Shown: positions 26,802 through 35,960 of the stretch, in pieces
Layout: each line of letters begins with the position of its first letter
Position numbering within the stretch: position 1 is the stretch's first letter
NCBI GenBank assembly: GCA_964499285.1
Contig: CAZCLA010000015.1
Location: 7,485-71,484, forward strand
Direction of reading: 5' to 3'
Origin: JAGFIY01 sp964499285
GTDB lineage: Bacteria; Bacteroidota; Ignavibacteria; Ignavibacteriales; Melioribacteraceae
Length of the DNA: 64,000 nucleotides
Program-made: the position numbers and the translations under genes
Notes under the pieces: generated by a model
Databases searched by the model: none
What the model was told of the DNA's origin: nothing
What the model saw: the letters and a program-made list of their open reading frames with translations, nothing else

Positions 26802-27395
26802 ATGATTTACGAATACAAAGGAATAAAACCAGTAATCCACAAAACAGCCTTCGTTCATAAAACAGCGGGCGTTATTGGGAATGTTATAATTGGGAAAGAT
26901 GTTTACATTGGTCCGGGCGCGGCAATACGCGGCGACTTTGGAAAAATTATTATCGAAGACGGATGCAATGTTCAAGAAAATTGTGTTATTCATATGTTTC
27001 CAAATGTTACTGTTAGGCTCTATGAATCTGCTCATATTGGTCATGGGGCAATAATTCATGGAGCAACCATTGGAAGAAACTCATTAATTGGAATGAACGC
27101 CGTCGTGATGGATAATGTCGAAGTTGGTGAGGAGTGTGTAATCGGGGCGCTTTGTTTTGTGCCGGAAGGAATGAAAATTCCCAACAGAAAAGTGATTGTC
27201 GGAAATCCTGCTAAAATTGTAAAAGATGTGACCGATGAAATGGCAGAGTGGAAAACAGAAGGAACAAGGATTTATCAAGCATTGCCAAAACAACTTCACG
27301 AAACATTAAGGGATTGCGAACCCTTAAGAGAAATTTCGGAAGAGATTAAACAGGAAAAAATTAATTATAAAAATTGGAAGGAATTTTCTAAGTAA
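26802..27395 (+). CDS. paaY: PaaY-like hexapeptide-repeat protein (gamma-carbonic anhydrase fold)
   Basis: The 197-residue left-handed beta-helix has hexapeptide repeats (VIGNVIIGKDVYIGPGAAIRGD, QENCVIHMFPNVTV, IGHGAIIHGATIGRNSLIGMNAVVMD). The metal-binding histidines lie in CVIHMF and IGHGAIIHG. PaaY proteins are thioesterase/carbonic-anhydrase-like helpers of phenylacetate breakdown. The C-terminal TRIYQALPKQLHETLRDCEPL matches PaaY rather than general gamma carbonic anhydrases. It is 94 bases behind paaJ and looks like the last gene of the paa block. Confidence 0.87.
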   Translation: MIYEYKGIKPVIHKTAFVHKTAGVIGNVIIGKDVYIGPGAAIRGDFGKIIIEDGCNVQENCVIHMFPNVTVRLYESAHIGHGAIIHGATIGRNSLIGMNAVVMDNVEVGEECVIGALCFVPEGMKIPNRKVIVGNPAKIVKDVTDEMAEWKTEGTRIYQALPKQLHETLRDCEPLREISEEIKQEKINYKNWKEFSK

Positions 27396-27482
27396 AAAAA
27401 TAATCAGCGTTTGTGATTAATAAGATTGCCATTTAAACAGATAATTGCTTTCTTAATAAAACAATAATTTAGGCTCGCTGAA

Positions 27483-28097
27483 ATGCAGCGGTTTTCTAGA
27501 TATTTTCTTCTCGATTTTCTTTCAAGACTAGCTTCCTCATACATTATACGATATGATCAATTTAAGTTTCTTAACAGAGTGATTTTTGCATGGTTGTTTT
27601 TGATTTTACTTAATAACTCAAATGCGCAAAAATTAGATGTACATCAGTTTTATCTTGCAAAAGGAAATGGTCTAAGCAAATCCGCCAGCAGTGATCAAAT
27701 AATGATAATGCAAAAAATCTTTACGGTTTATAAGTTTAATGAAACATTCACGCTGGAAAACAATATAGTTTATGAACTGATCTCAGAAACTGGGCGAACA
27801 AATTATCTTATCGGGGCATTACCGCTCATTAAAATGAGGTTTTATTTAATACAGCGAAAATTTATTTTTTTCGGTGGAAGCGGTATTAATTACATAAGCA
27901 CCGAAAGACTGGCTGGAAGAAATTTGGGAGGAAGGTTTATATTCAGTAATTTAGTAGGGATAGGTATAAATGTTTATAGTTTCTATGATTATGAAATAGA
28001 TATTTCATACGTGTTTAGACACATATCCAATGCAGGCTTCTATGAGCACAATGAGGGATTTAATTCACAGTATTTAATGATTTCACTAAGATTGTAA
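27483..28097 (+). CDS. Outer-membrane acyloxyacyl hydrolase/PagL-like protein
   Basis: This protein of up to 204 residues has a probable signal peptide (VIFAWLFLILLNNSNAQ) followed by short beta strands. Near its end it has VFRHISNAGFYEHNEGFNSQ. H-x-S-N-A-G is the catalytic signature of PagL, the outer-membrane lipid A 3-O-deacylase, so the protein may trim lipid A. The first ATG gives an unusually long N-terminal tail before the signal peptide; a GTG inside (just before IFAWLF) may be the real start. The catalytic glutamate of PagL is not clearly placed, so activity is uncertain. Confidence 0.6.
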   Translation: MQRFSRYFLLDFLSRLASSYIIRYDQFKFLNRVIFAWLFLILLNNSNAQKLDVHQFYLAKGNGLSKSASSDQIMIMQKIFTVYKFNETFTLENNIVYELISETGRTNYLIGALPLIKMRFYLIQRKFIFFGGSGINYISTERLAGRNLGGRFIFSNLVGIGINVYSFYDYEIDISYVFRHISNAGFYEHNEGFNSQYLMISLRL

Positions 28098-28221
28098 AAC
28101 CAACCGGACGTATATTTTTCATTTCAATTAACTCGTTTAAATGAATATTAAAAATTGATTGAGAAAATCTTTATATTGTTATATAGACAGGATGTCTTAT
28201 TAAATAAAAAAGGAGATATAT

Positions 28222-28659
28222 ATGAGAGTATTAAAATCGTTTTTACTGATTTTTCTCTTAATTGGATTTGTTGCCGCGTGTAGTGAAGATGACGAACCCA
28301 ATAATCCCGTAACACCTCAAGATCCTGAATCCGTTGGCACTTATTCGGGAACTAACAGCGTAGATTCAACCACAACTATCGTGATTTCGAACGTTGATGG
28401 TGAAGCAAAAATCACTTCTTATTCGGTTAATTATCGGGTTCAAAATAACTCTACTACTTATACCGGCACTTATTCAGAATCAAGCACATCCGGATTGGCT
28501 ACAGTTGTAGGGAGCACATTCACCTTTTCTGTTGGATCGAATCCGGAAAATAATTTTACCGGAGTGATAGTTGGAAATACTATTACGGGAAGTTTTGCGT
28601 TTCCGGCTAACCCGCTTAGCCCAATGGTGGTGGGAACATATACAGTTACAAAACAGTAA
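28222..28659 (+). CDS. Small lipoprotein, unknown function
   Basis: This 145-residue protein has a lipoprotein signal (FLLIGFVAACSEDDEPNNP) with the Cys at about residue 20. The acidic/proline linker and a serine/threonine-rich beta domain (TYSGTNSVDSTTTIVIS, then TGSFAFPANPLSPMVVGTYTV) follow. This is a common form of secreted lipoprotein in this group. AAAGGAG lies before the ATG. I do not recognise a family. It is followed by a 12-bp inverted repeat. Confidence 0.7.
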   Translation: MRVLKSFLLIFLLIGFVAACSEDDEPNNPVTPQDPESVGTYSGTNSVDSTTTIVISNVDGEAKITSYSVNYRVQNNSTTYTGTYSESSTSGLATVVGSTFTFSVGSNPENNFTGVIVGNTITGSFAFPANPLSPMVVGTYTVTKQ

Positions 28660-28673
28660 GCTTTTGAAATTTA

Positions 28674-28752
28674 AACGGCTGTCTTTTATAGAATATTTTT
28701 AAATAAAAACTAATTGTTTGATTTAATTGATAAGGTTAGTAAGACAGCCGTT
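28674..28752. terminator. Long-loop inverted repeat between convergent genes
   Basis: AACGGCTGTCTT (28674-28685) and its perfect reverse complement AAGACAGCCGTT (28741-28752) enclose 55 bases of AT-rich DNA and separate the lipoprotein gene (+) from the AI-2E exporter gene (-). A T-rich run follows the right arm. It is probably a two-way terminator; the loop is unusually long. A related arm pair occurs at 58341-58402. Confidence 0.6.
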
Positions 28753-28753
28753 G

Positions 28754-29821
28754 TTATTTTGCTCCGCCCATTAAAACGGCAATAGGTTTTGTGCCCTCAA
28801 CGTTTTCAAAAATTATTTTTATCATTACGGTAATCGGAACCGAAAGAAACATTCCGATAATTCCCCAAAGCCATCCCCAAAAGATCAGCGAAAAAAGAAT
28901 AACTAACGGTGAAAGATTTATGCTCTTTCCAAGCCATTTCGGTTCAACAATATTTCCCATTACTTGTTGTACCACAATCAACAAAACTGCCAGCCAAAAC
29001 ACAATCATAGGATCTTCGAATTGAAGGAAGGCTATTATCAAAGGAAGTATTGTTGCGATCAACGAACCTATGTTGGGAATAAAATTTAAAATGAATGTTA
29101 ATATTCCCCAGATAACTACAAATTCAACCTCGAAGAGGGCAAGAATAATCATCACAAAACCTGAGGTCACTAAACTTATAAGAGTTTTTGTGATAATATA
29201 TTTTTGAATTTGCTGATTAACGTTTTCTACAATGTTTGCAATTTTGGACGCAGTTTTTGAATCGAAGGCTCTATTAACCTTTTGGGGAAGTTGATTCCGG
29301 CTCATCAACATAAAAAGCAAAATCAAAGCAATCAAAAATATGTTTGAAAGGACTGAACTTATTGAACCGACTACGCCCGATAAAAAACTTGGGATCGAAA
29401 AGTTTTCTAAAATTCTTCCCAGAAGATTATCTTCGTTTTCCGGAGAAGGGTTTGTAAAAACATCGTCGGGAATGTCAAAAAATTCCTGTACATCATTGGT
29501 TAATTGTGTTAAACGAGGCTCATATTTCGGAAATTCTTTTGAAAAGGAGTCTATACTCGTGGAAATTAAACTTACGACAAAAGCTAAAATTAGTGCGCCA
29601 ATCAGCAGAGTAAAAAGTATTGATAAAAAAGAAGGTATTTGAAATTTCTCAAAAGTGTTTATAACTGGATAAAGAATGTAGCTAATGAATATAGCTAGAG
29701 CAAACGGAAGCAAAATACTCTTTGCTTCATACAAGATATAACCAACGGCAATTAAGCTCAGCAGACTTAAAAGCGCAACAACTATTCTTTGATATTTAAC
29801 TGTTTCTTCTGAAGAGTGCAT
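28754..29821 (-). CDS. AI-2E family transporter
   Basis: This 355-residue integral membrane protein has about eight membrane segments. They start with VALLSLLSLIAVGYILYEAKSILLPFALAIFISYILYPV, continue with LTFILNFIPNIGSLIATILPLIIAFLQF, and end with LSPLVILFSLIFWGWLWGIIGMFLSVPITVMIKIIFEN. The last two are signatures of the AI-2E/PerM family, whose members export autoinducer-2 or act in sodium/proton exchange. It stands alone on the minus strand. The substrate cannot be read from sequence. Confidence 0.88.
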   Translation of the reverse strand: MHSSEETVKYQRIVVALLSLLSLIAVGYILYEAKSILLPFALAIFISYILYPVINTFEKFQIPSFLSILFTLLIGALILAFVVSLISTSIDSFSKEFPKYEPRLTQLTNDVQEFFDIPDDVFTNPSPENEDNLLGRILENFSIPSFLSGVVGSISSVLSNIFLIALILLFMLMSRNQLPQKVNRAFDSKTASKIANIVENVNQQIQKYIITKTLISLVTSGFVMIILALFEVEFVVIWGILTFILNFIPNIGSLIATILPLIIAFLQFEDPMIVFWLAVLLIVVQQVMGNIVEPKWLGKSINLSPLVILFSLIFWGWLWGIIGMFLSVPITVMIKIIFENVEGTKPIAVLMGGAK

Positions 29822-29982
29822 GTCTATGCTTATAATTTACTTCAATCTATAACTAATAATTCTTTTTAGCAATATCTTTGGTTCTTCTGTTGCCTGAAAG
29901 CAACTCCTATTTTGTAGTGCTGACTCATTTTGGAGAATAACGAAGAGAAAAAGATCATTTATCGTAGAAAACAGGCAGAAAT

Positions 29983-29999
29983 AAGACGGCACGTCTTTT
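29983..29999 (+). promoter_or_regulatory. Small hairpin in a lipoprotein leader
   Basis: AAGACG, loop GCA and CGTCTT are followed by TT, about 40 bases upstream of the lipoprotein gene at 30040. The rest of the 218-base gap (29822-30039) shows a second weak hairpin and nothing else I can name. It could be a weak terminator or a structured leader. Confidence 0.35.
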
Positions 30000-30039
30000 G
30001 AAATAGTAAAATAAATATAATTAACAAAAAGGGATAACT

Positions 30040-30828
30040 ATGAAAAAAGTATTTGAGTACACACTCATTTTTATTTTAACGATTTCAACTCTTGCATTTA
30101 TTTCAGCATGCAGCGAGGACGATTCTCCAACTGAACCCGAAGGTAACGGCGGTTCGAACGAATTCTCAAATCCAAGCGGACAGCCAACACCAAGTTTTGC
30201 TTCAGATCCAAATTACGGCGGTTTGATGGCTACAATAAATTACGAATTTCAAACATTACCCGGCTTTCCGCCAGCTAATTTGGTGATGGCTTATGCACAA
30301 TTCGGTGAAGGAGTTGACGGCGGTGATGTGGTCGTAAATCAAAATACGTTGGGTAAAAACCAGATTGAAGGCGGAACGTTTTATATTGTTCCTTCATTAA
30401 GCAATCCTACCCAAGTTTTGACAAATGTTAATTTTAACGGATCTGCACATAGTTGGACTGTTGCCGGAGCAAACGGTGTTCCGTCAATAAATGGATCTGT
30501 TTCAAGCGCAAGAACATTTTCCCTTACTAGTCCGGCTAACGATGCAGTTTTGACCGCAGCTAACGGAGTAAATATCACATGGAATGGAGGAACATCTTCG
30601 AGAGTTCTTATTGTGCTTGCTTCGACAAGCGGCGGGAACAATTATGTTGCGGTTGAAGACCTTGATGATGATGGAAGTCATACTATTGCCTCAAGTGAAT
30701 TGGGCGGAATAAGTGGTAGTGCTATGCTTCAAGTTGTGAAGTATAATTATAGTTCTGTTAATGCGGGTGGAAAAAATTATTACATCATTTCCGAAGTTGT
30801 GCGTTCGGTATCAATCACTCTAAATTAA
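30040..30828 (+). CDS. Lipoprotein, unknown function
   Basis: This 262-residue protein has a lipoprotein signal (ISTLAFISACSEDD, Cys at about residue 24), a Pro/Gly/Asn-rich linker and a beta-rich body. Segments such as SGQPTPSFASDPNYGGLMATINYEFQ and LTSPANDAVLTAANGVNITWNGG suggest immunoglobulin-like or surface domains. A GGGA precedes the ATG and a clear terminator follows. I do not recognise a family. Confidence 0.7.
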   Translation: MKKVFEYTLIFILTISTLAFISACSEDDSPTEPEGNGGSNEFSNPSGQPTPSFASDPNYGGLMATINYEFQTLPGFPPANLVMAYAQFGEGVDGGDVVVNQNTLGKNQIEGGTFYIVPSLSNPTQVLTNVNFNGSAHSWTVAGANGVPSINGSVSSARTFSLTSPANDAVLTAANGVNITWNGGTSSRVLIVLASTSGGNNYVAVEDLDDDGSHTIASSELGGISGSAMLQVVKYNYSSVNAGGKNYYIISEVVRSVSITLN

Positions 30829-30867
30829 CATGTAGCATCCCTCAAAACGATATGAGTGGTTAATTAG

Positions 30868-30890
30868 GTCCGGCATTGCCGGACTTTTTT
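30868..30890 (+). terminator. Rho-independent terminator
   Basis: GTCCGGC and GCCGGAC form a seven-pair GC-rich stem with the loop ATT, and are followed by six T. It is 40 bases after the lipoprotein stop at 30828 and is the clearest intrinsic terminator in the window. Confidence 0.9.
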
Positions 30891-31062
30891 ATTAATCAAT
30901 CTTACATATTATTCAACGTAATTTAGATCAAGCAATTTATTTACAAGAACCTATACAATAATTCAATTTCTAAGCCAAAATCAAAATATTTTCACTAATT
31001 TTAGGAATATTTTTTTATTATATATTGTCTAAAGGTATTATAACAGAAATGAAAGGAAATCT

Positions 31063-33483
31063 ATGCTTAGAAAAACGACATTTGCTCTTTTACTTATTCT
31101 TTTTGGAACTTCGACATTATACTATGCGCAAAATGGAAAAGGTTCAAATATATCGGGACAGGTTTTAGACTTAAACGAATCAAAACCGTTAGAATTTGCA
31201 AATATTGTTCTTTTTAATAAAACTGACAGTTCACAAATTGCCGGGGGAATCACAAATCCCGATGGATATTTTAACCTGGAAAATGTGAAACCGGGAAATT
31301 ATTATCTCCGAATAAGCTTTATAGGATACATTGATGAGTTTGTAGATGATGTTTCGATAAAACAGAACACAAACTTAGATCTGGGCGAAATTTATCTGGC
31401 ACCACAGACATTTGGAATTCAGGATGTCGTTGTTGAAGGAACCCGAGCACCAATCACTTATGAAATTGATAAAAAAATCATAAACGTTAGCGAACAGTTA
31501 ACTTCTCTTTCGGGAACAGCCGTCGATGTATTAGAAAACGTTCCCTCTGTTACAGTTGATATTGACGGCAACGTCAGCCTAAGAGGAAGCGGAAGTTTTC
31601 AGGTTTTAATTGACGGAAGACCAACAATTCTTGATGCAAGCGAAGCTCTTCAGCAAATTCCTGCAAGCGCGATCGAAAATCTTGAAATCATTACGAATCC
31701 ATCAGCAAAATATGATCCCGAAGGAACCGCCGGAATTATAAATGTTGTGATGAAAAAAAGTGAACAACAGGGAATCAGCGGAGTTCTAGATTTGGACGGA
31801 AGTTTGTCGCATCGCTACGGAATTGAAGGATTGTTTGATTATAAGAATAATGTTTTTCACGGAACATTCAGCGTCGATTATTCGGATAGAATGATGGAGA
31901 CTTCAAGCGAAGATTACAATTGGACGCTGAGAGACGGCTTAAAAAGTTATGTGAGCTCAAATGGAAACGGAAACAGAGGACGCGAGTTTTTTAGCCTGAG
32001 AGGTTCGGCTGCGTTTAACTTATCCGATAATGATATTCTTTCTTTCGGAGGACGATATCGCAACAGAGATATGGCGCACAGCTCAACAGATAATTATGAG
32101 GAATGGACAAGTGCCGATCCGTTGAGAATTTTTTATCTCAGCAATTCCGATAGATCACGCGGTGGTTATCAATATTCTGGCTTTGCAAATTTCAAACATA
32201 AATTCGGTCCGAACGGACATGAACTTACCGCAGATATAAATTACGAATATGATAATTCGGACGAAGCTACACTTACCGAACTAGTTGAAAACGGAATTAT
32301 CGTAAACGGTAGAAAAACTACGGAATCTGGTCCCGGAACCGAGATTGAATCGAAGCTGGATTACACTCTGCCTCTTGGAGAAGACAGCAAGTTCGAAGCA
32401 GGTTACGAAGGGGAAAGTGAGATAAATGATGAGAGAACAGGAATGGCTATTTATGATCCTGATGCTTTAGATTATTTGGTGGATGCCAGGTTCAGCAATC
32501 ATACAAAATATAATAAAAACGAATATGCTGTGTATTCTCTTTATTCTGATAAAATAAGCGACATCGGTTTTCAATTTGGGCTGCGCGCTGAATATACTTA
32601 CAGAAATATTGAAGTTGAATCAGAGCCTAATGCATTTAAAATAGATCGGTGGGATTATTTCCCAACCGCACATTTCTCTTATGAGTTTGCACAAGGTCAT
32701 CAAGTTATGACTAGTTATACAAGAAGAATAAACAGACCTCGCGGATGGGAGCTTGAGCCATTCCAAACTTGGATTGATGCTTATAACATACGTGTTGGAA
32801 ATCCGGCTCTTAATCCCGAATATATTGATTCTTACGAACTCGGTTATCAGACATTTTTTGGTAAATCACTTTTTTCGGTTGAAGCTTATTACAGGGTAAC
32901 AAACAATAAAATCGAAAGGGTAAGATCTGTGTACGACGCAAATATTACCCTTAGTTCTGTTGAAAATGTTGGAAAAGATTATGCGCTAGGAACAGAGTTG
33001 TTCTTAAACTTTGATCCAGTCGATTTTTGGAACGTAAATTTAATGGGAAATCTTTATGATTACCGAGTTGAGGGCGCATTAAGCGGACAGGATTTTTCAG
33101 CAAGCAGTTTCAATTGGAACATAAGATTTAATAATCAGTTCAAGCTTGGCAAAAACACTCAAATGCAATTCAATGCTTTTTATAACAGTCCGACAGTTTA
33201 TTCTCAAGGACGAAGAGAAGGGTTCTTCTTCACTAACCTCGCGATTAAGCAGGACTTTTTCGATAAAACTCTATCCGCAACACTTCAGATAAGAGATATT
33301 TTTGGCACTGCACAATGGGAAAGAATTTACGAATCCGTTGATTTTTATAATTATATGCTGGGAAGTCGAGAATCCCCGATAGTAATGCTTAATGTCCGTC
33401 TGAATTTTAATAATTATAGACAGGACAGACGAGGAAATGCACCCGAAGGCGGCGGAATGGGAATGGACGGAGACGAGTTTTAA
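31063..33483 (+). CDS. TonB-dependent receptor-like outer-membrane protein
   Basis: This 806-residue protein has a signal peptide (TTFALLLILFGTSTLYYAQ). A carboxypeptidase-regulatory-like domain follows (ISGQVLDLNESKPLEFANIVLFN ... GYFNLENVKPGNYYLRISFIGY). A plug domain comes next (VDVLENVPSVTVDIDGNVSLRGSG, VLIDGRPT, IPASAIENLEIITNPSAKYDPEGTAGIINVVM). The rest is a long beta-barrel of the OMP_b-brl_3 type. The Gly-rich tail after the barrel is odd. Such proteins take up large or scarce substrates with TonB energy; the substrate is unknown. It stands alone, with AAAGGAAA ahead of the ATG. Confidence 0.9.
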   Translation: MLRKTTFALLLILFGTSTLYYAQNGKGSNISGQVLDLNESKPLEFANIVLFNKTDSSQIAGGITNPDGYFNLENVKPGNYYLRISFIGYIDEFVDDVSIKQNTNLDLGEIYLAPQTFGIQDVVVEGTRAPITYEIDKKIINVSEQLTSLSGTAVDVLENVPSVTVDIDGNVSLRGSGSFQVLIDGRPTILDASEALQQIPASAIENLEIITNPSAKYDPEGTAGIINVVMKKSEQQGISGVLDLDGSLSHRYGIEGLFDYKNNVFHGTFSVDYSDRMMETSSEDYNWTLRDGLKSYVSSNGNGNRGREFFSLRGSAAFNLSDNDILSFGGRYRNRDMAHSSTDNYEEWTSADPLRIFYLSNSDRSRGGYQYSGFANFKHKFGPNGHELTADINYEYDNSDEATLTELVENGIIVNGRKTTESGPGTEIESKLDYTLPLGEDSKFEAGYEGESEINDERTGMAIYDPDALDYLVDARFSNHTKYNKNEYAVYSLYSDKISDIGFQFGLRAEYTYRNIEVESEPNAFKIDRWDYFPTAHFSYEFAQGHQVMTSYTRRINRPRGWELEPFQTWIDAYNIRVGNPALNPEYIDSYELGYQTFFGKSLFSVEAYYRVTNNKIERVRSVYDANITLSSVENVGKDYALGTELFLNFDPVDFWNVNLMGNLYDYRVEGALSGQDFSASSFNWNIRFNNQFKLGKNTQMQFNAFYNSPTVYSQGRREGFFFTNLAIKQDFFDKTLSATLQIRDIFGTAQWERIYESVDFYNYMLGSRESPIVMLNVRLNFNNYRQDRRGNAPEGGGMGMDGDEF

Positions 33484-33523
33484 GTTAGTCTAATTTCGAA
33501 TCATAGTTGCGAAAATTTAGATG

Positions 33524-33546
33524 TGGGCAAGTTTTAGACTTGCCCA
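33524..33546 (+). terminator. Hairpin after the TonB receptor gene
   Basis: TGGGCAAGT and ACTTGCCCA form a perfect nine-pair stem with the loop TTTAG, 40 bases after the stop at 33483. No strong T-run follows, so it may be a terminator or an RNA stability hairpin. The rest of the 328-base gap to 33812 shows nothing else I can identify. Confidence 0.6.
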
Positions 33547-33811
33547 AATCTTCGAAAAGTGGTTATTCGAGCAGTCGGCAAAAAGTTAGAATCTTATCCG
33601 CAAATTTCACAATCTCAGAATGATCATGTAACTTTTATAAAAATCCTTCCACAAAATTTTTTAGCAAAATTATCCATAAGATATTCCGGCACGAAAATAA
33701 TTCGTAATTAAAATATGATTGTCCTCCTAAACAGATAAATTTAGTGCATTGCTTTTGGTATCATTCTTGAGAAAGTCTAAAAAAATTTATTCAAGAAATT
33801 TAAGTCGGAAA

Positions 33812-35683
33812 ATGAAATCAAAACTGTTACAGAATCTTATTCTAATAATGTTGTTGGGACTCAATGTTTATCCGCAAACCGATACAACAATAACAGCATT
33901 ATACGGTTTGGAAGATCCGGAAGGCACCACTCATCTTATTTACAAAACAAACTTCCGTTCTTTAAGAACCGAAAACGATACCTCTCGTTTTGATTATTAT
34001 CATCTGAATACGAATACACTCTTCGATGATTTGTTATTCAATGATTTTACAATTACATCTTCTTCAACACCGCCGCCGTTGGATATTGAGTCTCAACATA
34101 TTACTTCATTTGGATTCTTCGATAACGATCCGAATAAATATATTTATGCTGTGAGCGGAGTGATGGGAGATGCGTATTCGTTTATTTCAAAATATGACAA
34201 CGAACAAACATTCACGGGAACAGAAGAAATTTTGGCGATAAAAATTTCGGAAAATAATGAAAACTTATCTGCCGTTTACGGCAGAACAATTATTCGCAGT
34301 AGCGACAGGGGCCTTTCTTGGTCGGCTCCAGAGGATACTCAATCAATTAATCTTGAGTTTGATTTTCTGGCATTTTCACCCTTTGAGGAAAATGTTGTTT
34401 ATGGATTTAATGAAAATCATCATCTTGTTAAATCATTCGATTATGGAAAAACTTTTGTGACTGTCAGCGACATTTCTGACTGGAACAAGAAAACCAAACT
34501 GTATTTTGATGCGGATAAAATCTACATCTATGCTGTTAATGAATATTCATTTATGATATCGGACGATAACGGAAATCCATATTCGTGGAAGTTTGTTGAT
34601 TATGTAGAGGAGCCAGTTCATTTTGAAATCGACAATAATAATCCGGGTGAAATTTATCTTTCAAAAGGTCTCGAACTTTTTAAAAGCACGGACTTTGGCG
34701 ATAACTTTGAAAAAATTGCCGATTTTGAGAATGCACCTACAGGTATTTACAAAAAATCCGGAACAGACACTCTCTATCTTTCATTCGTCAACCGAATAGA
34801 AAAGTTCGATATGAACGAATCACAGCCGATTATACAAAAATCAATAAAGAACACACTTAAACTTTATCCTTTACAAGTCGGGAATTTTTGGAAATTTCAT
34901 AGAGACGGAATCTCTTATGATCCTTATCCAAATCCATTCGAATACGATTGGTATCAAGAAGTTGTCGGCGATACTTTAATAAATGACACAACATATTATA
35001 AGATCGAAGGCTCTCCGCTCTACACTAATTTACAGCGAGTCGATTCTTCTTCAGGTAAGGTTTACGGTAAAGATTATCCGAAAAGTAAAGAGAGATTTTT
35101 GTTCGATCTTTTGGCGGTTAAAGAAGATAGATATGAAGTTTTTTTCGGAATACTTAATGGTGTTTCGGTTTACGATACTTTGTTTTGGGAAAAGAAAAGA
35201 GAACTAAAAAAGTATTTTTATTCATCTCTGTTTATTATGGAACAAGCATTCGCGCAGGGTATTGGATTGGTTTGGCAGAGCGAGGAATTTGATTTCGGTT
35301 ATGGAGAAAATGTTTTGCTTGGATGCGTTATTGACGGGGAAGTTTTCGGTGATACAACTGTTGTTGGAATAGAAGATGAAATTATTCCCCATGAATTGAG
35401 CCTTAGTCAGAACTATCCGAATCCGTTTAATCCAAACACTATAATTGAATATACAATCCCAAAAGTAATTTCTGATATAGAAAAGCAATTGCATCAAACA
35501 AATGTAGCGCTAAAAGTTTATGACATTCTCGGCAGAGAAGTCGCCGTCTTGGTCGATGAAAATCAATCTCCCGGAACTTATAAAATTTCTTTCAATGCCG
35601 AATCGCTCTCGAGCGGAGTGTATTTATACAGACTTACTTTGGGTTCAAAATCGATTGTTAAGAAAATGATTTTGCTTCGGTAA
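33812..35683 (+). CDS. T9SS-secreted protein with BNR-like repeats
   Basis: This 623-residue secreted protein has a signal peptide (KSKLLQNLILIMLLGLNVYPQ), so I start at the ATG at 33812 rather than the upstream in-frame start. Asp-box/BNR-like turns follow (IIRSSDRGLSWSAPED, LVKSFDYGKTFVTVSD, LFKSTDFGDNFEKIADF), suggesting a beta-propeller. The type A T9SS sorting domain is last (LSQNYPNPFNPNTIIEYTIP ... VYDILGREVAVLVDE ... SGVYLYRL ... KKMILLR). The protein is thus probably anchored on or released from the cell surface. It is the first of four adjacent T9SS cargo genes. Its ligand or role is unknown. Confidence 0.85.
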   Translation: MKSKLLQNLILIMLLGLNVYPQTDTTITALYGLEDPEGTTHLIYKTNFRSLRTENDTSRFDYYHLNTNTLFDDLLFNDFTITSSSTPPPLDIESQHITSFGFFDNDPNKYIYAVSGVMGDAYSFISKYDNEQTFTGTEEILAIKISENNENLSAVYGRTIIRSSDRGLSWSAPEDTQSINLEFDFLAFSPFEENVVYGFNENHHLVKSFDYGKTFVTVSDISDWNKKTKLYFDADKIYIYAVNEYSFMISDDNGNPYSWKFVDYVEEPVHFEIDNNNPGEIYLSKGLELFKSTDFGDNFEKIADFENAPTGIYKKSGTDTLYLSFVNRIEKFDMNESQPIIQKSIKNTLKLYPLQVGNFWKFHRDGISYDPYPNPFEYDWYQEVVGDTLINDTTYYKIEGSPLYTNLQRVDSSSGKVYGKDYPKSKERFLFDLLAVKEDRYEVFFGILNGVSVYDTLFWEKKRELKKYFYSSLFIMEQAFAQGIGLVWQSEEFDFGYGENVLLGCVIDGEVFGDTTVVGIEDEIIPHELSLSQNYPNPFNPNTIIEYTIPKVISDIEKQLHQTNVALKVYDILGREVAVLVDENQSPGTYKISFNAESLSSGVYLYRLTLGSKSIVKKMILLR

Positions 35684-35731
35684 GCAAGGTTTTATCGATT
35701 AAATCAGTATCGTCTCAACTCCTAAACAAGA

Positions 35732-35764
35732 CGAATAATTTTCGTTTAGAGCGAAAAATATTCG
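35732..35764 (+). terminator. Hairpin after a T9SS cargo gene
   Basis: CGAATAATTTTCG (35732-35744) and CGAAAAATATTCG (35752-35764) pair with one mismatch around a seven-base loop, 50 bases after the stop at 35683. There is no long T-run, so termination is only probable. Confidence 0.5.
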
Positions 35765-35892
35765 CACCCCAAATATCAATTAGCTTATTTGTGGAATAAA
35801 TAAATCACTTTTCCTTTGGTATTCTCTTTGCTTCTTATTTGTAAAATCTATCTAATTTGATGAAAATAACAAATAGAATATGGCCTCCCGAA

Positions 35893-35939
35893 AAGAATGC
35901 AGGATCAGATGTGTGCTGGTTCTGCATTCTTATTTTGCA
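35893..35939 (+). promoter_or_regulatory. Strong leader hairpin with T-rich tail before a T9SS gene
   Basis: AAGAATGCAG (35893-35902) pairs perfectly with CTGCATTCTT (35922-35931). The inner part continues the stem with G-T wobbles (GATCAG with CTGGTT), and TATTTT follows. It lies only about 30 bases before the ATG at 35961. It looks like a terminator or attenuator placed in the leader, or the end of a small upstream transcript. Confidence 0.55.
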
Positions 35940-35960
35940 TTACCAAGAGGGGATGTTAAA

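Noticed and set aside
31024..31031. Single TTGTCTAA before the TonB receptor gene as a CarH operator
   Set aside because: It is one copy with no partner 10-11 bases away, so chance is the better explanation.
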